A stretch of 64,000 nucleotides of DNA from the NCBI RefSeq assembly GCF_009740395.1, contig NZ_WOXT01000001.1, positions 1,236,464 to 1,300,463 of the forward strand, in the 5' to 3' direction. Source of the stretch: Noviluteimonas gilva (GTDB lineage Bacteria; Pseudomonadota; Gammaproteobacteria; Xanthomonadales; Xanthomonadaceae). Below the pieces are notes generated by a model. That model was not told where the DNA came from and did not search any database. It saw nothing but the letters and a program-made list of their open reading frames with translations. Positions 8,849-16,165 of this stretch are shown in pieces; the first letter of the stretch is position 1, and the number at the start of each line of letters is the position of its first letter. A program made the position numbers and the translations under genes.

Positions 8849-9274
8849 TCACATATCGTGCTTGGTTACATCGAAGCCGCGCGCGGCGTACTGCTTCCAG
8901 CGCTCGCGCAACGGGCCGCGCGCGCTTTCGTCTGCGGGCACCACTTCCAGGACGCGTTCGACCGCGCCGTCCACCGCGCCATCGCGCAGGTTGATCACGA
9001 TCGGCCGCAGCGCCGCATCGACGTCGGGCGGCGCGATCAACACCGCGGCTTCCTCCTCGTCGTCGTCCTGGCCTGCGATCTGATGCGGGATGTAGGCATC
9101 GTCGCCCATGTCCCACAACAGATCGTCGAGCGTTTCCGCTTGCTCCGCATCGCGCGCGAGGATCAGCGTCGCGATCCCCGCGTCGTGCGCCTTGCGAGCG
9201 AGCTCGCAAACGAGCCGCAGCGGTTCATCGCGGAACCGCGGCTTCGCGATCAGGTAGAAATCGGCGCGCGGCAC
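8849..9274 (-). CDS. holC: DNA polymerase III chi subunit
   Basis: A 141-residue small subunit that links the clamp loader to single-strand binding protein on the lagging strand. The beginning [26 protein letters not shown] matches the HolC opening (a strand, then a helix with Cys and Lys), and [17 protein letters not shown] matches the conserved LW-x-P-H region. The stretch QDDDEEEA near residues 69-75 is an acidic insertion of the kind common in this lineage. It sits five bases after pepA in the conserved pepA-holC-valS block, which makes the call secure despite modest family conservation. Confidence 0.93.
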   Translation of the reverse strand: MPRADFYLIAKPRFRDEPLRLVCELARKAHDAGIATLILARDAEQAETLDDLLWDMGDDAYIPHQIAGQDDDEEEAAVLIAPPDVDAALRPIVINLRDGAVDGAVERVLEVVPADESARGPLRERWKQYAARGFDVTKHDM

Positions 9275-9278
9275 GCGG

Positions 9279-10760
9279 TCAGGCTGCCGCGCGATCGAGC
9301 AACCACTGCGAGAGCAGGCCGACCGGGCGACCGGTGGCCATGCCGCGCTTGCCTTCGTCGTTCGCCACGCCCGCGATGTCCAGGTGCGCCCAGCGCTGGC
9401 CTTCGGCGAAGCGCGCCAGGAAGCAGCCCGCGGTGATCGCGCCGGCCCAGCGGCCGCCGATGTTGTAGACGTCGGCGAAGCTCGACTCGAGCAGCGACTG
9501 GTATTCGTCCCACAACGGCAGGCGCCATGCGCGGTCGAAGGTGGTTTCGCCGGCGGCGAGCAATTCGGCCGACAGATCGTCGTGCTTGGTCATCAGGCCG
9601 CTGGCGTACTTGCCGAGCGCGACGACGCAAGCGCCGGTGAGCGTGGCGACGTCGACCAGCGCCTGCGGTTCGAAGCGCTGCGCATAGGTGAGCGCGTCGC
9701 ACAGGATCAGGCGGCCTTCGGCGTCGGTGTTGCCGACTTCGATGGTCTTGCCCGACATCGAGGTGATGACATCCGACGGGCGATAGCTGTCGCCGTCGGG
9801 CATGTTCTCGACGGCCGGCACGATGACGACGAGGTTGATCGGCAACTGCATGCCGACCGCGGCGACGAAGGTGCCCATCACCGTCGCGGCGCCGCACATG
9901 TCGTACTTCATTTCCTCGATGCCGCCCTGCGTTTTCAGGTTGATGCCGCCGGTATCGAAGGTGATGCCCTTGCCGACGAGCACGTAAGGCTTCGCCGCGC
10001 CACCGTTGTTCCACTTCATGATCACCATGCGCGGCGGATTGGCCGAACCGCGGGCGACCGCGAGCAGCGAGCCCATGCCGAGCGCATCCATCGCGTCGCG
10101 GTCGAGCACGTCGCACTCGGCCTGCGGGAAGCGCGCGGTGAATTCCTGCGCCTGCTGCGCGAGGTAACCGGGATTGCAGATGTTGGGCGGCAGGTTGCCG
10201 AGTTCGCGCGAGAACGCGACGCCCGCGGCGATCGCCTTGCCCTGCGCGAGCGCTTGCGCGTCGTCGCCGGCAATGGCCATCGACTTCAGGCCCGTTTCTT
10301 CGCGCTTCTTGTTCTTCGCGCCGAGCGTGGCGGTGTAGCGGTAGCACGCGTGCGAAGCGGCGACGACGGCCTGGCGGATGTTCCAGGCGGTGTCGCGTTC
10401 CTTCACGGGCACTTCGGTGAGCGTGAACAACGCCGAGACGACCGGGCCGGTGCGCAGCGCGCGCGCGGCGTCGCCGACGGCCTTGAGGTATTGCGCGGCG
10501 CCGAACTTGTCGCGGTCGCCCAGGCCGATGACCAGGACGCGCGGCGCGGTAACGCCGGACAGGTCGTGCAGCAACGCGGTGCGGCCGGTCTTGCCGCTGG
10601 CGTCGCCGCGGGTGATGAGCGCGGCGATGCGGCCGCCGCTGGCTTCGTCGATGGCTTGTGCGGCGGGCGACAGGGTGCCGTCGGCGAAGGCGCCGACGAC
10701 GACGCAATCGGTCGTCACGCCGGCGACGGACGCGGAGTTCAGGGTGAATTCGAGGGACAT
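9279..10760 (-). CDS. pepA: Leucyl aminopeptidase (cytosol aminopeptidase)
   Basis: The gene product is a 493-residue M17 metallo-aminopeptidase. The two-metal active site signatures are present: the Lys-bearing [10 protein letters not shown] near residues 262-271 and NTDAEGRL near 343-350. The N-terminal domain is the less conserved Rossmann-like part seen in PepA. In E. coli PepA also binds DNA in Xer recombination at cer/ColE1 sites; whether that applies here is unknown, although xerD lies 3.5 kb away. I chose the ATG at 10760 (MSLEFTLN) over an upstream in-frame ATG at 10838 because the family begins there and GGAA lies upstream. The gene is divergent from lptF. Confidence 0.97.
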   Translation of the reverse strand: MSLEFTLNSASVAGVTTDCVVVGAFADGTLSPAAQAIDEASGGRIAALITRGDASGKTGRTALLHDLSGVTAPRVLVIGLGDRDKFGAAQYLKAVGDAARALRTGPVVSALFTLTEVPVKERDTAWNIRQAVVAASHACYRYTATLGAKNKKREETGLKSMAIAGDDAQALAQGKAIAAGVAFSRELGNLPPNICNPGYLAQQAQEFTARFPQAECDVLDRDAMDALGMGSLLAVARGSANPPRMVIMKWNNGGAAKPYVLVGKGITFDTGGINLKTQGGIEEMKYDMCGAATVMGTFVAAVGMQLPINLVVIVPAVENMPDGDSYRPSDVITSMSGKTIEVGNTDAEGRLILCDALTYAQRFEPQALVDVATLTGACVVALGKYASGLMTKHDDLSAELLAAGETTFDRAWRLPLWDEYQSLLESSFADVYNIGGRWAGAITAGCFLARFAEGQRWAHLDIAGVANDEGKRGMATGRPVGLLSQWLLDRAAA

Positions 10761-10818
10761 CGCAACGTTCCGGGGGGTGAGAAGGTCGCCCGCGACTTCG
10801 GGGTCGCGTCGGTTTCCG

Positions 10819-10824
10819 TACAAT
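10819..10824 (+). promoter_or_regulatory. Candidate -10 element for lptF
   Basis: TACAAT lies in the 135-base space between the pepA and lptF start codons, 71 bases before the lptF ATG. The -35 region is poor (CTTCGG or GACTTC at non-ideal spacing). It is the best promoter-like hexamer for the lptFG transcript that I can see. Confidence 0.4.
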
Positions 10825-10895
10825 CGCACGGCGTTCAATGCCGCGCGGCCGGACTTCCGGCGATCGAATGCGGAATTCTAGAGCAACGAGGCCCG

Positions 10896-11984
10896 ATGCC
10901 GAAGCTGGACCGCTATCTCTCGCGCGAATTCGCCCAGTCGGTGCTGGCCGCGTTCGTGGTCCTCGGCCTGATCAGCCTCGGTGGCGTCTTCGCGGACCTG
11001 CTCAGCGAGATCGCCCGCGGCCGCGTGCCCGCCGGCCTGATGCTCTCGCAGTTGGGCCTGCGCATCATCACGTTCCTGCCGATCCTGCTGCCCCTCGCGC
11101 TGATGCTGGGCATCCTGCTGGCCATGGGCCGGCTGTACCGGGATTCGGAAATGCCGGTACTGGCCTCCGTGGGCGTGGGCCCCAAGCGGCTGCTCCGGCC
11201 GCTGGCGGTGGTCGTCATCCCGATCGTGGTCGTCGTGGGCTTGTGTTCGTTGTGGCTGGGGCCGGCGGCCCTGCGCCTGGGCGAACGCATGATCTGGGAC
11301 GCCAACCGCAACCTGGTGCTCACCGGCCTGGAGCCGGGGCGCTTCATCGCGCTGCCCAACAACGGCGGGGTCATCTATGTCGGCGGCATGTCGCAGGACG
11401 GGAAGACGTTCTCGCGCATGTTCGTGCACCGGGTGTCGGGCGACCGGATCGACGTGAGCACGTCGATGACCGGCGCGCTCACCGTCGATGCCGACGGCAC
11501 GCGGTATCTCAAGCTCGATGACGGCTTCCGCGTCGAAGGTCCGTCCGGCGCCGGCCGCGACTATCGGCTGATGCGCTACGCCAGCAACGAGCTGCGCCTG
11601 CCCGACACCGAGGCCAAGCGCGCGAAGGACGACCCGGAACTCTCCTCGACGATCGAACTGCTGTCCGATCCGCGCCCCGGTGCCACCGCGCAGTTGCATT
11701 GGCGCATCGCGCCGCCGCTGTTGACGCTCGCCTTCGCGTTGATCGCCGTGCCGCTCGCGCGCAGCGCGCCGCGCCAGGCGCGTTACGGCAGCATCATGAT
11801 CGCGTTCCTCGCGTATCTGGTCGGCATGTTCAGCACGGTGCTGGGCCGGCAGTGGATCGAAGCCGGGCGCGCGCCCGCGGCGCTCGGGTTGTGGTGGTTG
11901 CTGCTGCCGGTGCTCGCATTCGCTGCGTGGTTGTACCTGCGCGACGGCCGCATGCGTCGTCCGCGCATCGGGAGCGCTGCATGA
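10896..11984 (+). CDS. lptF: LPS export ABC transporter permease LptF
   Basis: A 362-residue inner-membrane permease of the YjgP/YjgQ family. It opens LDRYLSREFAQSVLAAFVVL, the family's typical amphipathic start and first helix, and has three N-terminal membrane segments, a periplasmic beta-jellyroll domain (about residues 125-265) and three C-terminal segments. With LptG and the LptB ATPase, encoded elsewhere, it extracts LPS and drives it along the LptC-A-D bridge. The stop overlaps the lptG start (ATGA at 11981-11984). The gene is divergent from pepA, as in E. coli. Confidence 0.96.
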   Translation: MPKLDRYLSREFAQSVLAAFVVLGLISLGGVFADLLSEIARGRVPAGLMLSQLGLRIITFLPILLPLALMLGILLAMGRLYRDSEMPVLASVGVGPKRLLRPLAVVVIPIVVVVGLCSLWLGPAALRLGERMIWDANRNLVLTGLEPGRFIALPNNGGVIYVGGMSQDGKTFSRMFVHRVSGDRIDVSTSMTGALTVDADGTRYLKLDDGFRVEGPSGAGRDYRLMRYASNELRLPDTEAKRAKDDPELSSTIELLSDPRPGATAQLHWRIAPPLLTLAFALIAVPLARSAPRQARYGSIMIAFLAYLVGMFSTVLGRQWIEAGRAPAALGLWWLLLPVLAFAAWLYLRDGRMRRPRIGSAA

Positions 11985-13084
11985 AGCCCTTCCCGAAGGT
12001 CCACGATCTCTACATCGGTCGCGTCGTCCTGGGGTCGGTGCTCGTCACGTGGGCTGTCGTCACCGGCCTGGATCTCGTGCAGGCGTTGCTGCTCGGCGAG
12101 ATCAAGGACATCGGCCAGGGCCAGTACGGCTTCGTCGAAGCGCTGACCTATGTCGCCTACACCGCGCCGCGCCGCGCGTACACCTTGTTCCCGACCGCGG
12201 CGGTCGTCGGTTCGCTGATGGGCCTGGGGCAACTGGCGGCGAGTTCCGAACTCACCGCGCTGCGCGCGCTGGGCCTGTCGCGCCGGCGTTTGAGCGGCGC
12301 GGTCGCGCTCGCACTCGCCGTGCTGACGCTGCTGATGGTGGTGAACGGTGAAACGCTCACGCCCTGGAGCCAGCGCAAGGCCGACCAGCTGAAAGCGCAG
12401 GCGCGTTCGAACAACGCGATCCTCGCCCAATATGCCGGGGTGTGGGCGCGCGAGGGCGACGTGTTCTTCAACGCGCTCAGTGGCCAGCAGCGCACCGCGA
12501 AGGGCGACCAGTGGCTCGAATTGAGCCACGTCAGCCTGTATCAGTTCGACGACGAGGGCCGTCTGTCCTCCATCGCGCAGGCCGCCATCGCCGAACATCG
12601 CCCGAGCGGTTGGCTCCTGCGCAACGTCACGCGCACGACGTTCGGCGCGACGTCGGTGACGCAACAAACGATTCCGGTGGAACGCTGGAAGACGAATCTC
12701 GACGACGCCGCGCTGGCGGCAAGCGTCACGCGCCCGCGCTATCTGCCTTCGCGCGATCTGGCGCAGAGCATCGATTACTTCAAGCGCAACGGGCTGGATT
12801 CGGGCGACTTCGAAGAAATCTATTGGGGCCGCTGGTTCTATCCGATCAACGTGCTGGCGTTGTGCCTGGCGGCGGTGCCGTTCGCCTTCGGTTCGCTCCG
12901 CAGCGGCGGCATGGGCAAGCGGTTGTTCATCGGCATCGTGTTCGCGCTGGGGTTCTGGATGTTGCAGACCCTGTTCGGCAATCTCGCGCAGGCGTTCCAC
13001 TTCGACGTGCGGATCGCGATGTTCCTGCCGCTGGCGGTGATGTTCGGTGTGTCGGCGTTCCTGTTCCGTCGGCGAAGCGGTTGA
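11981..13084 (+). CDS. lptG: LPS export ABC transporter permease LptG
   Basis: This 367-residue paralogue of LptF forms the second half of the LPS transporter. It opens VHDLYIGRVVLGSVLVTWAV, then shows paired membrane helices, a central periplasmic domain (GVWAREGDVFFN in its first strands) and three C-terminal helices. The final part is highly hydrophobic and ends FRRRSG. Translation is coupled to lptF by the ATGA overlap. A perfect GC-rich hairpin begins seven bases after the stop. Confidence 0.96.
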   Translation: MKPFPKVHDLYIGRVVLGSVLVTWAVVTGLDLVQALLLGEIKDIGQGQYGFVEALTYVAYTAPRRAYTLFPTAAVVGSLMGLGQLAASSELTALRALGLSRRRLSGAVALALAVLTLLMVVNGETLTPWSQRKADQLKAQARSNNAILAQYAGVWAREGDVFFNALSGQQRTAKGDQWLELSHVSLYQFDDEGRLSSIAQAAIAEHRPSGWLLRNVTRTTFGATSVTQQTIPVERWKTNLDDAALAASVTRPRYLPSRDLAQSIDYFKRNGLDSGDFEEIYWGRWFYPINVLALCLAAVPFAFGSLRSGGMGKRLFIGIVFALGFWMLQTLFGNLAQAFHFDVRIAMFLPLAVMFGVSAFLFRRRSG

Positions 13085-13090
13085 TGTGCT

Positions 13091-13114
13091 CCCTCCCCTG
13101 CACGCAGGGGAGGG
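13091..13114. terminator. GC-rich hairpin after lptG
   Basis: CCCTCCCCTGC (13091-13101) and GCAGGGGAGGG (13104-13114) form a perfect 11-bp stem with a two-base spacer, seven bases after the lptG stop. There is no T tract, so it may be a non-canonical terminator, an RNA 3' end stabiliser, or a dispersed palindromic repeat. Confidence 0.45.
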
Positions 13115-13158
13115 CTGGGGTGGGGTTGCGTCGGTTCGCTGCGACCTGAGACCCCACG

Positions 13159-13177
13159 ATTCGCGCTATGCGCGAAT
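13159..13177. terminator. Perfect palindrome between convergent lptG and RDD genes
   Basis: ATTCGCGC (13159-13166) and GCGCGAAT (13170-13177) pair perfectly around TAT. The palindrome begins at the stop codon of the minus-strand RDD gene, so it can serve as that gene's 3' stem-loop. Another stem, ACCCCCC/GGGGGGT (13179-13197), lies next to it and overlaps the RDD 3' codons. No clear T tract is present. Confidence 0.4.
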
Positions 13178-13680
13178 CACCCCCCTTGTGCGGGGGGTAG
13201 GGTCGGCGCGCGCTGCTTCGCATCGCGCAACATGCGTGTCTGGCTCGCGCGGTCGTGCCAGGTGAGGCGGTCGCGATCGATCCACGCCCACCAGAATCCG
13301 AGTCCCGCTGCGAGCAGGGACACCGATCCCATTGCGTAGCGGATCCACAGTGCGCGCCAGGTCGGTTTGCCGCCATCGGGCGTGGTGACGCGCAGGCGCC
13401 AGGGGCGCATGCCGAGGGTTTGGCCGCCGCGTCGCCAGCTCAGCACTCCATAGAGTCCCGCGATCGTCCAGCACACCAGCCACAGCAGCCATTGCAGGGG
13501 GCTGAAGGGTGGGATGTTCTGGTGCGTGTCGTGGTGGCCTACGTAGGTGTAGGCGAGGGTGAAAGCCAGGGACGCCAGGAACCACAGGGCGATTACGGGG
13601 AATGCGTCGTAGAGCAACGCGAATAGGCGCCAGAAGATCAGGGCTTTGGGTTTCTCTTCCGGGGGGATTTTGGTTTGCAT
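13177..13680 (-). CDS. RDD family membrane protein
   Basis: A 167-residue inner-membrane protein of the RDD family. It has a short polar start (MQTKIPPEEKPK), then RLFALLYDAFPVIALW, where the Arg and Asp match the family's first R and D, about three hydrophobic segments, and the loop TLGMRPWRLRV typical of RDD proteins near residue 100. Function is unknown for most members; some are sodium/proton antiporters. The ATG at 13678-13680 is chosen because longer in-frame starts only translate the palindromic intergenic repeat upstream. The base composition is a little less GC-rich than its neighbours. Confidence 0.82.
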   Translation of the reverse strand: MQTKIPPEEKPKALIFWRLFALLYDAFPVIALWFLASLAFTLAYTYVGHHDTHQNIPPFSPLQWLLWLVCWTIAGLYGVLSWRRGGQTLGMRPWRLRVTTPDGGKPTWRALWIRYAMGSVSLLAAGLGFWWAWIDRDRLTWHDRASQTRMLRDAKQRAPTLPPAQGG

Positions 13681-13742
13681 CGATGAAGGATACCGGGGGG
13701 TGTGGGGGTGGCTCCACCAGAGGGGCGCAGCGGCGCGCCGCA

Positions 13743-13794
13743 TTGAAGGCCACATTGCTCCGCAAGAGCTCAAGCTCCGCAATGTGGCCTTCAA
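13743..13794. repeat. 16-bp perfect inverted repeat with internal direct repeat
   Basis: TTGAAGGCCACATTGC (13743-13758) and its exact complement GCAATGTGGCCTTCAA (13779-13794) enclose a 20-base loop. GCTCCGCAA occurs twice in direct orientation inside (13757-13765 and 13773-13781). It looks like a dispersed palindromic element (REP-like) or a transcript stem-loop rather than a gene. Confidence 0.75.
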
Positions 13795-13892
13795 CGCGAC
13801 GTCCACTGCGCGCTACTCGTCGGGTTGCTCGACAGCTGGTTATGGATGGTTGCGTTGTGCGTTGATGCATTCGCGCCTACAGCCAGCACACC

Positions 13893-13916
13893 CGACGGGC
13901 GGTGCCTTGCCCGTCG
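13893..13916. repeat. 8-bp perfect inverted repeat
   Basis: CGACGGGC (13893-13900) and GCCCGTCG (13909-13916) pair exactly around an 8-base loop, GGTGCCTT. It is the second stem in the gene-free region. Confidence 0.6.
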
Positions 13917-14034
13917 AGGACATCTTGTAGCCGAGCTCCGGTCGCGCGCTCTACTCGATGTCCTCTCTCGGGCATCGGCACCTTCGCGGCGATCTGTCAG
14001 AAAGGCAGCGCGCTCCGCTCTCAAAGATCGGCCA

Positions 14035-14054
14035 GTGCGAAGCTTGCTTCGCAC
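14035..14054. repeat. 9-bp perfect palindrome
   Basis: GTGCGAAGC (14035-14043) and GCTTCGCAC (14046-14054) are exact complements separated by TT. A two-base spacer would suit a protein-bound DNA palindrome or a cruciform better than an RNA hairpin. Confidence 0.65.
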
Positions 14055-14115
14055 CCTCCAATAAAAGCTCGGGCGCGTTGCCCTGATCGAAGCGACCCGC
14101 AAGGTGATGCCCCAG

Positions 14116-14164
14116 CGTTGATGGTTTCAACTTTTTTTCCCAAGAAAATTTGGAACCATCAACG
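14116..14164. repeat. 15-bp inverted repeat around an AT-rich core upstream of xerD
   Basis: CGTTGATGGTTTCAA (14116-14130) pairs with TTGGAACCATCAACG (14150-14164), with one G-T wobble. The 19-base core between them contains a run of seven T, then CCC, then AAGAAAAT, unlike the GC-rich surroundings. It ends 51 bases before the xerD ATG. It could be a terminator for a minus-strand transcript, a regulatory stem for xerD, or an insertion scar. Confidence 0.65.
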
Positions 14165-14214
14165 TTCGGGCGGCGCGCCAATGATTTCGAAAGAAGTCGG
14201 ATAAGCTGCGAAAC

Positions 14215-15168
14215 ATGCCGTCCTCCTCACCCTCCCAACGTCGCACGCTTGCCATGCAGCGCGGGCCCGTGCCTGAGGCGGATTCGCAGGCCATCGCTGA
14301 ATTTCTCGATGCGCTGTGGGCGGAGTCGGGTGTGGCGCAGGCGACGTTGGAAAGTTATCGGCGCGATCTGGAAGGGTATGCGCGGTGGCGCGAGGGGCAG
14401 GGCGGTGGGTTGGCGGGGGCGGATCGTGCGGCCTTGTTCGATTATTTTGCAGAACGTACGCATGCGGGGTATTCGCCGCGCAGCAATTCGCGGTTGCTGT
14501 CGACGTTGCGTGCGTTCTACAACCATTGCGTGCGGCGGCAGGTGCGCGAGGATGATCCGACGGCGTTGATCGATCCGCCGCGGTTGCCGCGTTCGTTGCC
14601 GAAGGCGTTGTCGGAAACGGATATCGATGCGTTGCTCAATGCGCCGGACATCGACGATGCGATCGGGTTGCGGGATCGTGCGATGTTCGAGTTGATGTAT
14701 GCGTGCGGGTTGCGCGTGAGTGAGTTGTGCAATTTGCCGTCGACCGGGCTCAATTTGCGCCAGGGCGTGTTGCGCGTGATGGGCAAGGGCAGCAAGGAGC
14801 GCATGGTGCCGCTGGGCGAAGAAGCGCAGCACTGGTTGCAGCGTTATCTCACCGAGTCGCGGCCGAAGATCGCGGGCAAGCGAGCGCTCGCGCCGTTGTT
14901 CCTCGAACACAGTGGCGAAGCGCCGTCGCGGCAGCGGTTCTGGGGGTTGGTGAAGCAGTACGCGGCGGCCGCGGGCATCGACCCGCGTCGCATCAGCCCG
15001 CACGGGCTGCGCCACAGTTTCGCCACGCACCTGCTCAACCGCGGTGCCGACCTGCGCGCGCTGCAGCTCCTGCTCGGCCACAGTTCGCTGTCCACGACAC
15101 AGATCTACACGCTGGTGGCGCGCGAACATTTGCAGAAACTGCACGCCAAACACCATCCGCGCGGGTGA
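14215..15168 (+). CDS. xerD: Tyrosine recombinase XerD
   Basis: The 317-residue site-specific recombinase resolves chromosome dimers at dif together with XerC and FtsK. The catalytic residues are all visible: Arg167 in GLRVSEL, Lys191 in MGKGSKER, His263 and Arg266 in HGLRHSF, His289 in GHSSLST, and the nucleophile Tyr298 in TQIYT. The C-terminus [13 protein letters not shown] is the typical XerD ending. The N-terminal SAM-like core-binding domain covers roughly residues 20-105. It may start at 14215 or at the in-frame ATG 14254. By eye, the first half uses many TTG leucine codons, unlike the second half. It precedes dsbC, as in other gammaproteobacteria. Confidence 0.96.
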   Translation: MPSSSPSQRRTLAMQRGPVPEADSQAIAEFLDALWAESGVAQATLESYRRDLEGYARWREGQGGGLAGADRAALFDYFAERTHAGYSPRSNSRLLSTLRAFYNHCVRRQVREDDPTALIDPPRLPRSLPKALSETDIDALLNAPDIDDAIGLRDRAMFELMYACGLRVSELCNLPSTGLNLRQGVLRVMGKGSKERMVPLGEEAQHWLQRYLTESRPKIAGKRALAPLFLEHSGEAPSRQRFWGLVKQYAAAAGIDPRRISPHGLRHSFATHLLNRGADLRALQLLLGHSSLSTTQIYTLVAREHLQKLHAKHHPRG

Positions 15169-15260
15169 ATGCGCCCGGCGTTGGCCGATCCGTGACCAGC
15201 GGTACTGGCCCTTCAGGAGCGTCGTGCCATGATCCCGCCGCCCCCTTCCTGGATCGTTCG

Positions 15261-16124
15261 ATGATGCGTTTCGCCGCCGGCCTGCTTTGCGTTGCCCTCA
15301 GCCTGTCCGCCTGTGCGCAGGAGGGCCCGCCGGCCGTCGCCGCCAAGCCGGGCGCCAAGGCGACCAAGGCCCCCAACGCCATCGAACCCTTCATCCGTTC
15401 CGGCACGCCCGAGGCCCGGGCGCGCGACGCGATCCGCCGCATCAACGACCAGGTGACGATCGAATGGGTCGGCGCCGCGCCGTTCCCGGGGTTCCGCCAG
15501 ATCGTGGTCGGCGGCCAGGTGGTCTACGTCAGCGACGACGGCAAGTACCTGATGCAGGGGCAGGTCTTCGACACCTTCACCGACACCAACATGGGCGACG
15601 CGCCGCTGAACGCCGTGCGCCGCAAGCTGATGGCCACGATCCCCAAGGCCGACCGCATCGTCTTCTCGCCGCCGAATCCCAAGTACACCGTCAGCGTCTT
15701 CACCGACGTCGAATGCGGGTTCTGCCGCAAGTTCCACAGCGAAATCGCCGAGATCAACCGCCAGGGCATCGCGGTGGAATACCTCGCGTTCCCGCGCATG
15801 GGCCTGGGCAGCCCCGATTTCCAGAAGATGGTTTCGGTGTGGTGCGCGCCCGACCGGCGCCGCGCGCTGACCGACGCCAAGAACGACCGCCCCGTGAAGA
15901 ACGTCAACTGCACCAACCCGGTGACGATGGAATACGACGTCGGCCGCCGCGCGGGCCTGACGGGCACGCCGATGATCGTCGCGGCCGATGGCACCGCGCT
16001 CGGCGGCTACCTCCCGCCGGAGAAGCTGCGGGCCGCGCTGGACCAGCTCGCGGCCGGCAAGGCGGTCGGGCGGTCGAACGCAACCGAACCGGCGGCCGGC
16101 CGGGGCGGGGCCGGGAGCCGCTGA
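15261..16124 (+). CDS. dsbC: Thiol:disulfide isomerase DsbC, predicted lipoprotein
   Basis: This 287-residue envelope disulfide isomerase has an N-terminal dimerisation domain (about residues 40-110, with GQVVYVSDDGKYLMQG) and a thioredoxin-like domain with active site CGFC (Cys152-Cys155) and the cis-Pro loop in GLTGTPMIV. The signal peptide ends LSLSAC, a good lipobox with Cys18 followed by Ala-Gln, which predicts an outer-membrane lipoprotein; E. coli DsbC is soluble. DsbC reshuffles wrong disulfides and is kept reduced by DsbD. Adjacent to xerD as in E. coli. Starts at 15261 and 15264 are both possible. Confidence 0.9.
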   Translation: MMRFAAGLLCVALSLSACAQEGPPAVAAKPGAKATKAPNAIEPFIRSGTPEARARDAIRRINDQVTIEWVGAAPFPGFRQIVVGGQVVYVSDDGKYLMQGQVFDTFTDTNMGDAPLNAVRRKLMATIPKADRIVFSPPNPKYTVSVFTDVECGFCRKFHSEIAEINRQGIAVEYLAFPRMGLGSPDFQKMVSVWCAPDRRRALTDAKNDRPVKNVNCTNPVTMEYDVGRRAGLTGTPMIVAADGTALGGYLPPEKLRAALDQLAAGKAVGRSNATEPAAGRGGAGSR

Positions 16125-16165
16125 CCGGTTAGAATGCCGGGCCCGTTCCCACGGTTCCGTCCCAG

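Larger units (their letters stand above)
13681..14214. other. Gene-free, hairpin-rich region between the RDD gene and xerD
   Basis: No convincing gene lies in these 534 bases. Frames that cross it are low-complexity and simply translate inverted repeats. It contains four separate stem-loops, listed individually at 13743-13794, 13893-13916, 14035-14054 and 14116-14164. The region must also hold the promoters of both flanking divergent genes, but I see no strong -35/-10 pair. The base composition is uneven, with an AT-rich patch at 14128-14152. Confidence 0.7.

Noticed and set aside
13166-13870. Longer versions of the RDD gene starting up to 190 bases upstream
   Set aside because: The extra codons only translate the 13743-13794 inverted repeat. 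The family's normal N-terminus begins at the ATG at 13680.
13681-14214. Integron attC sites or a dif site near xerD
   Set aside because: The stems lack the GTTRRRY/RYYYAAC core triplets and no integrase or cassette genes are present; no 28-base XerC/XerD binding-site pair matching dif is visible.
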